Source of the DNA: Methanobacteriota archaeon
GTDB taxonomy: Archaea; Thermoplasmatota; Poseidoniia; Poseidoniales; Poseidoniaceae
Assembly: GCA_004195635.1 (NCBI GenBank)
Contig: PSPT01000004.1
Coordinates: forward strand, 1 to 64,000
Length of the DNA: 64,000 nucleotides
Reading direction: 5' to 3'
A program made the translations under genes and the position numbers. Below the pieces are notes generated by a model that was not told where the DNA came from, did no database searches, and saw only the letters and a program-made list of their open reading frames with translations. Positions 59,682 through 64,000 of this stretch are shown here, one piece after another (position 1 is the stretch's first letter; every line of letters starts with the position of its first letter).

Positions 59682-60581
59682 GTGGCAAAGGAATTAGACA
59701 CTCGAAAGTCCCACCTTTGGGCTCAAGTAAGAAAAGCTAGAGTAAGTCATCTTTGCGAAGATGAGAGTAATTTCCTTCGTCCGGCAAAATACCCTGTAGA
59801 TGCGCGAAAAGTATTACTTGGTGATATTGCTGAAATGGTTCTTCACACTTTTGGTCCACATGAAATTCCAGTTTTTTCCACCCCCCCGAAATTTGATGAG
59901 CAGAGTTGGGCTTTGATTATTCAAGATTCTGAATTAAAGGTTGAAATTATTAGTAGACCATATTGGGGCTTTGGTTTATTCACTCAGTGCTATATTAATG
60001 AAATTTCAATTACGGGCCATGTCCAGCGAAGATGCAGATTGATTTACGATATGTTATCGAGTCTTAGCCACCACCCTTGGGAAGCTGTCCGACAAAATAA
60101 GTTTGCAAAAGTAAGTGGAAGGAATATTGATGAGAATACCTGTGAATGGCAAAAGCACATTGAACATATTGAAAATGAATTTAAAGCAGAAATTAATTCC
60201 TTAATGGAAAAAATTGCAGAACACCAAGAGGGTGAAATTTCGGAAAGTAATAGAAAATTGTTTAACGAAGCAAAGGACGATATTGAAATGGCTGAAGCAG
60301 CACTAAGAGATAATAACTCATTTGCAATTGAAAGAGCATTAAGCAGAGTAGAGGAGGCTTTGATTGAAGCAGACCCAGATTATGAATCCAATATTCTCGC
60401 ACTCAAAAACACAAGCGAATCCGCGCAAGCCCCCCTTGATTTGATATTGAATGAAACTGGTTCAAACTCAATCTTGGGAAATCAAATAGATGATATTCCA
60501 TTAGTTGATTTAAGTAATGAACTATTGGAGGAGGAAGATATACCCCTGATTGATCTTACCTCTATTTATGAAGAAGAATGA
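59682..60581 (+). CDS. protein of unknown function with C-terminal duplicated motif
   Basis: A soluble 299-residue protein. The first ~145 residues form an alpha/beta domain (LLGDIAEMVLHTFGPHEIPVF, WALIIQDSELKVEIISRPYWG). Residues ~160-235 are a charged helical segment (EFKAEINSLMEKIAEHQ). The acidic end contains a duplicated short motif, DIPLVDLSNELL and DIPLIDLTSIY, as might serve for docking. I do not recognise the family. The start is GTG 59682. It precedes Sec61beta by 66 bases on the same strand. Confidence 0.7.
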   Translation: MAKELDTRKSHLWAQVRKARVSHLCEDESNFLRPAKYPVDARKVLLGDIAEMVLHTFGPHEIPVFSTPPKFDEQSWALIIQDSELKVEIISRPYWGFGLFTQCYINEISITGHVQRRCRLIYDMLSSLSHHPWEAVRQNKFAKVSGRNIDENTCEWQKHIEHIENEFKAEINSLMEKIAEHQEGEISESNRKLFNEAKDDIEMAEAALRDNNSFAIERALSRVEEALIEADPDYESNILALKNTSESAQAPLDLILNETGSNSILGNQIDDIPLVDLSNELLEEEDIPLIDLTSIYEEE

Positions 60582-60647
60582 GTTTTTCTTGAATATTTAC
60601 GCGCGGCGGTTTCATAAATGCTGGGCTTGTCGGAGGGTTTGGTTCTC

Positions 60648-60842
60648 ATGGCAACGAAGAAGAGTAAGAAGGACGGCAGCGGCATTCAACAAGCCGCTGG
60701 ATTGATTAGATACTTCGATGAAGAATCTGAAGATGCATGGCATATTACCAAGAGTCAAGTCTATGCTGCTTGTATTATTTTATCCGCTGTAGTATATTTT
60801 GCCAACAACGGCGTCATAGGCTGGTTTACCGGTTTATTCTGA
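60648..60842 (+). CDS. secG: preprotein translocase subunit Sec61beta (SecG)
   Basis: The small tail-anchored third subunit of the archaeal SecYE-beta translocon, 64 residues. It has the basic N-terminus ATKKSKKDGSG, the diagnostic GIQQAAGLIRYFDEES and a single TM (VYAACIILSAVVYFANNGVIG). Start ATG 60648 gives the normal length; ATG 60618 would add ten residues without family support. GGAGGG lies 11 bases upstream. Confidence 0.92.
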   Translation: MATKKSKKDGSGIQQAAGLIRYFDEESEDAWHITKSQVYAACIILSAVVYFANNGVIGWFTGLF

Positions 60843-60932
60843 ACTCAAGTGTGTGCTTTTTCATTTCTTGGCCTACTTGCTAGACGGTCCAAGATAAACT
60901 ACTGGTTCATATTGCCTTTGGACCTTGAACAA

Positions 60933-61301
60933 TTAATTTCTCGGTTCAATAAGAACAACTTGTCCTTTAGTTTGAGCAAGATAATTAGCATAAGCAATTG
61001 CCATTTTGAAATCTTCAACGCTACCAAGGGTTGTCGGGGAATCTTCATCATGAAGTACAACTCGGTGACTTAAACCAGCGAGTATTTCTTCACTAACTTG
61101 TTGCCAAACCCACTTTTCATCTTCAATAGTTAGCATAGCAGGAACATCGACTGCCCCTCCCTGCTCTCCAAGGTTAGCATTAGACCTATGCCACAATTTG
61201 GAAAGCTGACCTTCACCAATTGCCAAGTCCAATTTCTGTTGTTGCATTGAGGTTGCAGCCCGATTTTCGGGTGCAATTCCTTCTCTAAAAGCTCTGCCCA
61301 T
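60933..61301 (-). CDS. small protein of unknown function
   Basis: A 122-residue soluble protein (LTIEDEKWVWQQVSEEILAGL, SVEDFKMAIAYANYLAQTKGQVVLIEPRN). No family recognised. The upstream region 61130-61384 has a second open frame whose first 37 residues read like coding sequence before the frames cross, so the gene may start further upstream with a frameshift, or the ATG at 61301 is correct. It lies between Sec61beta (convergent) and the polytopic membrane protein. Confidence 0.5.
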   Translation of the reverse strand: MGRAFREGIAPENRAATSMQQQKLDLAIGEGQLSKLWHRSNANLGEQGGAVDVPAMLTIEDEKWVWQQVSEEILAGLSHRVVLHDEDSPTTLGSVEDFKMAIAYANYLAQTKGQVVLIEPRN

Positions 61302-61438
61302 TCATTTCCCATCCCATCGGCCCCGAAGGCCCAACAAAGAGTCAGCCAATTTTTAGCATTGATAACTGTTGGGGGTATGAACAAGGTGAATAATGCTATT
61401 TCAAGACCTTAGAATAATATTCATAAGCCAATTATTCA

Positions 61439-62848
61439 TTAGGCACGAATAATCTGAGATTTACTAATAATAATCATTGGAATTACCGACAAAGCTGCAC
61501 CAACGAGTAAAGCCAAACCGATTCCTAGCCCGGTAATGGGAGAGACACAAATAGCAACAAGAGATACATCAACAATAATCACTGAAACAATTGCCTTCTG
61601 TCGTGATTTACCTTCAAGGCGAGTGCCTTTTTCAACAATAGCAGGTATTACTGCTGCGGTTGAAAAGCCAACTAATATTCCCGGAAGAAGCAATATTGAA
61701 AGCGGATTAATTGCGACCAATAAGGGAAATGACATTGCCGAAACAAAGCGGTACCCCCATAATTCTGGGCGAGGGCGGTCGTCAAGTCCAGCAATTGGAA
61801 GGAGCATTCCAATAAGGCCTGCAATTAATAAGGGGAAAATTAATTGCGTGGACAACCAAAGAGACCCAAACCAAACTCCAACATTTGGTAATTGGAAGGC
61901 CAATGTGGTAGTGGTAAGCCATATTATCGCAACCGAATGCAATACTGCACTGCCTAGGCCTAGCCACCTACCGCGACCAACACGAAATTTACGCTCGGCT
62001 AATAGATGTGCATGAAGCGCAGTACCAGCAAACAAAAATAATCCTGAAAGTCCAAGTAAGAAACTTGTTCTTGCTCCAAAAATAGGATCTATCAATAACA
62101 AGGCTAAGACATCATCGCCACTGGGGCTTGAAGAAAGAATAATGAAGCCAAGTCCGATAAATGGTAATAATAATAACCAACCAACTTGGTGTGGAAATGG
62201 ATTTTCTGGATGAAAGCGATCTGCCCGCTCCATCAGTAACGATAATTGCATTACTGCAACACCAAAAACTATTCCAAGCAAAAAAAGAGCAATCCAAAGA
62301 GGTAAGGTGGAAGAAAGACTACCGGTAAATTCACCCAAAAACACACTACTTTGAGAGGGAGGAAAGGGCTCATCTGGAAGTAATCCATATAGTAATAACA
62401 TCCACAACCAACCACCCCAGCGGCGAATATTATTTGCTAAGCGAATATTGTCTTCCTCACTCATTCCGCCAAAATCCAATTCATGCTGGGTTGGCAATCG
62501 CGTAAGGACAAACCCCAAATACAATCCAAAACCGAGTAATAGAGCCATTGTTCCCGATACCCAGCCCGATAATGAGGCTGCAATTCTTTCACTAATTCCA
62601 GAACTATCTTCAAGTGCAACCAATACTCTCTCATGGTCGGTATTTAGTTGGGCAAAGGCGAGTAAATCTATCCCCCAACTGACAAAAACAAAAATAAAAG
62701 GGGACCAATCTATTGCAAGTAATAATAATGTATTTATTCGTCTTGATTCTGATTGCAATAATTGTTTTCGAATCACTGGGCCAATAATGAGCACCATGCT
62801 TGCAATTAAGGAGGCCGTGAGAAAAACCTCGGCTGCCGGAGACGCCAT
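61439..62848 (-). CDS. polytopic membrane protein of unknown function
   Basis: About 469 residues with some twelve hydrophobic helices (for example VFLTASLIASMVLIIG, WLLLLPFIGLGFIIL, LSVIPMIIISKS). Charged loops include QHELDFGGMSEEDNIRLANN and RADRFHPENPFPHQVG. No transporter signature is recognisable to me. ATG 62848 is preferred: GAGGG lies a few bases upstream and the first TM follows directly. Longer in-frame starts would run into the divergent methyltransferase gene. The helix count would fit a transporter or a membrane glycosyl-/lipid-processing enzyme; neither is supported by motifs. Confidence 0.7.
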   Translation of the reverse strand: MASPAAEVFLTASLIASMVLIIGPVIRKQLLQSESRRINTLLLLAIDWSPFIFVFVSWGIDLLAFAQLNTDHERVLVALEDSSGISERIAASLSGWVSGTMALLLGFGLYLGFVLTRLPTQHELDFGGMSEEDNIRLANNIRRWGGWLWMLLLYGLLPDEPFPPSQSSVFLGEFTGSLSSTLPLWIALFLLGIVFGVAVMQLSLLMERADRFHPENPFPHQVGWLLLLPFIGLGFIILSSSPSGDDVLALLLIDPIFGARTSFLLGLSGLFLFAGTALHAHLLAERKFRVGRGRWLGLGSAVLHSVAIIWLTTTTLAFQLPNVGVWFGSLWLSTQLIFPLLIAGLIGMLLPIAGLDDRPRPELWGYRFVSAMSFPLLVAINPLSILLLPGILVGFSTAAVIPAIVEKGTRLEGKSRQKAIVSVIIVDVSLVAICVSPITGLGIGLALLVGAALSVIPMIIISKSQIIRA

Positions 62849-62966
62849 TGAACCCTCGTTTACACTTTGGTTTTTGAATAAAACCCCCTCTCGTTGCATT
62901 TCAAGTGTGGGTTTGGTTTTCATAAAGAAGGGTGTCCGACCCATTAGCAGAGAGGAGAGGGTAGGG

Positions 62967-64000
62967 GTGAGAAACGCGAATGAAGAGACCGATCTGCGGA
63001 CAGTTGTCGGAACTTCAGCCCTCGCCGAGTTAGCCAGAAATGTATGCAATTATTATGACAAAGATGCTGAAAAATGGCTCGACGTGGCAATAACTCCACT
63101 TCCCGAAACGGCTCGCTTAAACCCATTGAGGCATGACATTGAATGGACAATTAGTCAACTTGAGGCATTGGGGGCTAAGCCCTTAGAATGGTTTGAACTG
63201 AAAAAAATTAATAGTAGCATAAAAGGAAAAGTTGTGGTGAAAGGCGCTGGCGCATGGCAATTCCCTTGGCCAAGAGGGAAGGCACCCGACGAAGAAAAAA
63301 AGAAAATACTTCAGGCATTACATGAAACTGGAAGAATTACTCGTCAAGAAGCTGCATCTATGCTTCCAATACTGATAATGAAACCAATGTCGCATGAAAA
63401 GGTCCTTGACTTATGCGCTGCACCTGGCTCAAAGACTACTCAAGCCGCAGAAGCAATGTGGGGTAAAGGAATAGTATTGGCAAATGAGAAAAATCCTGGA
63501 AGGTCAAATCTATTATCGACCAATAAAAATAGAATTGGCGTGGCTAATATTTCGATTTGTTGTCATGATGGAAGACACTTCCCTAAAGTTCCTCTACCTG
63601 GATTTGATGCAATACTTGCAGATGTGCCTTGTACAGGAACTGCGACTACACGTAAAAATAAGGCACTTTGGTGGAATTGGCAGCAAAAGGCCGGAAACGG
63701 CATGCATAAACTTCAGGTTGATATCTTGTCAAGAGGAGTAAAACTGCTTAGACCGGGTGGTAGAATTGTATATTCAACTTGTTCCATTGACCCAATTGAA
63801 AATGAAAAGGTTATTGCAAAAGTTTTACAGCAATTTCCATGGCTAAAACTACAAGATATTTCCAAACAATGTCATCCCGGTATTGAATTGGACGAGGGTA
63901 TGGTTGAGTGGAAAGGAAGTGAGGAAATACCACAAAACATTCTCCAACAACTCACAAAGTGTAAACGCCTTCCCCTTGGAAAGTATGACACTGGCGGATT
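62967..64000 (+). CDS. RNA m5C methyltransferase, NOL1/NOP2/Sun family (3'-truncated)
   Basis: A gene that runs off the window end. From GTG 62967 it gives about 344 residues. The SAM-binding motif VLDLCAAPGSKTTQAAEAM is followed by the two cysteines that define the family: the motif IV ADVPCTGTATTRKN and the motif VI catalytic IVYSTCSIDPIENE. An archaeal Trm4/NSUN-type enzyme that methylates cytosine-5 in tRNA or rRNA is likely. The ending is missing, so the C-terminal domain cannot be judged. It is divergent from the polytopic membrane protein. Confidence 0.9.
   Translation, partial: MRNANEETDLRTVVGTSALAELARNVCNYYDKDAEKWLDVAITPLPETARLNPLRHDIEWTISQLEALGAKPLEWFELKKINSSIKGKVVVKGAGAWQFPWPRGKAPDEEKKKILQALHETGRITRQEAASMLPILIMKPMSHEKVLDLCAAPGSKTTQAAEAMWGKGIVLANEKNPGRSNLLSTNKNRIGVANISICCHDGRHFPKVPLPGFDAILADVPCTGTATTRKNKALWWNWQQKAGNGMHKLQVDILSRGVKLLRPGGRIVYSTCSIDPIENEKVIAKVLQQFPWLKLQDISKQCHPGIELDEGMVEWKGSEEIPQNILQQLTKCKRLPLGKYDTGG

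Overview
The window looks like chromosomal DNA of a marine planktonic euryarchaeon, most likely Marine Group II/III (Poseidoniia, Thermoplasmatota). The information-processing genes are archaeal/eukaryotic in type: family B DNA polymerase, a Gins51-like GINS subunit, aIF5B, aEF1A, deoxyhypusine synthase, SRP19, Sec61beta, and ribosomal proteins eL8, eS28, eL24, eS8 and uS10. Alongside them sit genes of bacterial flavour (UvrB, ParA-type ATPases, a ZntA-like P-type ATPase) and large secreted proteins with DxDGDG repeats. Base composition is AT-rich and genes are tightly packed. I see no insertion sequences, CRISPR arrays, rRNA genes or clear prophage. The taxonomic placement is inference from gene content.

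Layout. 1-5.3 kb: the end of an unknown gene, then an SDR oxidoreductase, uvrB, deoxyhypusine synthase and a DRAM-like membrane protein, all on +. 5.4-8.2 kb: a minus-strand run of a class III aminotransferase, a Rossmann-fold protein and a small HAD phosphatase. 8.2-8.75 kb: a long AT-rich intergenic region with repeated AATTGGAAA motifs and an inverted repeat. 8.75-14.1 kb: an unknown archaeal protein, tRNA-Ile with a hairpin in its leader region, prs, then the translation cluster eL8-eS28-eL24-ndk-aIF5B. 14.3-17 kb: an orphan MoxR ATPase, then a ParA ATPase with a probable ribbon-helix-helix partner and a further small gene.

17.1-27.4 kb (minus strand): a membrane-anchored secreted protein with calcium-type repeats, a 900-residue coiled-coil protein, a CDP-alcohol phosphatidyltransferase, a triple zinc-ribbon protein, an HTH regulator and a heavy-metal P-type ATPase. 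27.4-36 kb: phosphoglycolate phosphatase, tRNA-Leu, a 2110-residue surface protein, and a Gins51-like GINS protein with an unusually long linker. 36-48.1 kb: uS10 and aEF1A, a split AtuA-type pair, a PKD lipoprotein, branched-chain aminotransferase, DNA polymerase B, a DUF3147 membrane protein, SRP19, eS8, an FAH-family enzyme and a PUA-domain protein.

48.1-64 kb: a cupredoxin surface protein and a divergent small secreted protein. Next comes the most unusual locus of the window: four co-oriented genes for a two-TM protein, a SAP-domain transmembrane protein, ParA, and a small protein carrying a ParB-like N-terminal LGRGL motif but no ParB body. It is followed by a RimK ATP-grasp enzyme fused to an RCK_C-like domain, an XerA-type recombinase, a helix-hairpin-helix protein with an H1-like Lys/Ala tail, Sec61beta, a polytopic membrane protein and a 3'-truncated RNA m5C methyltransferase.

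Taken together, the right-hand 13 kb concentrates genes plausibly linked to chromosome organisation: ParA with an LGRGL partner, a DNA-binding membrane protein, XerA, and an H1-like basic protein. A second ParA system lies at 15.4-17 kb. That the 51-56 kb genes form a membrane-tethered nucleoid segregation system is inference from motifs and gene order.
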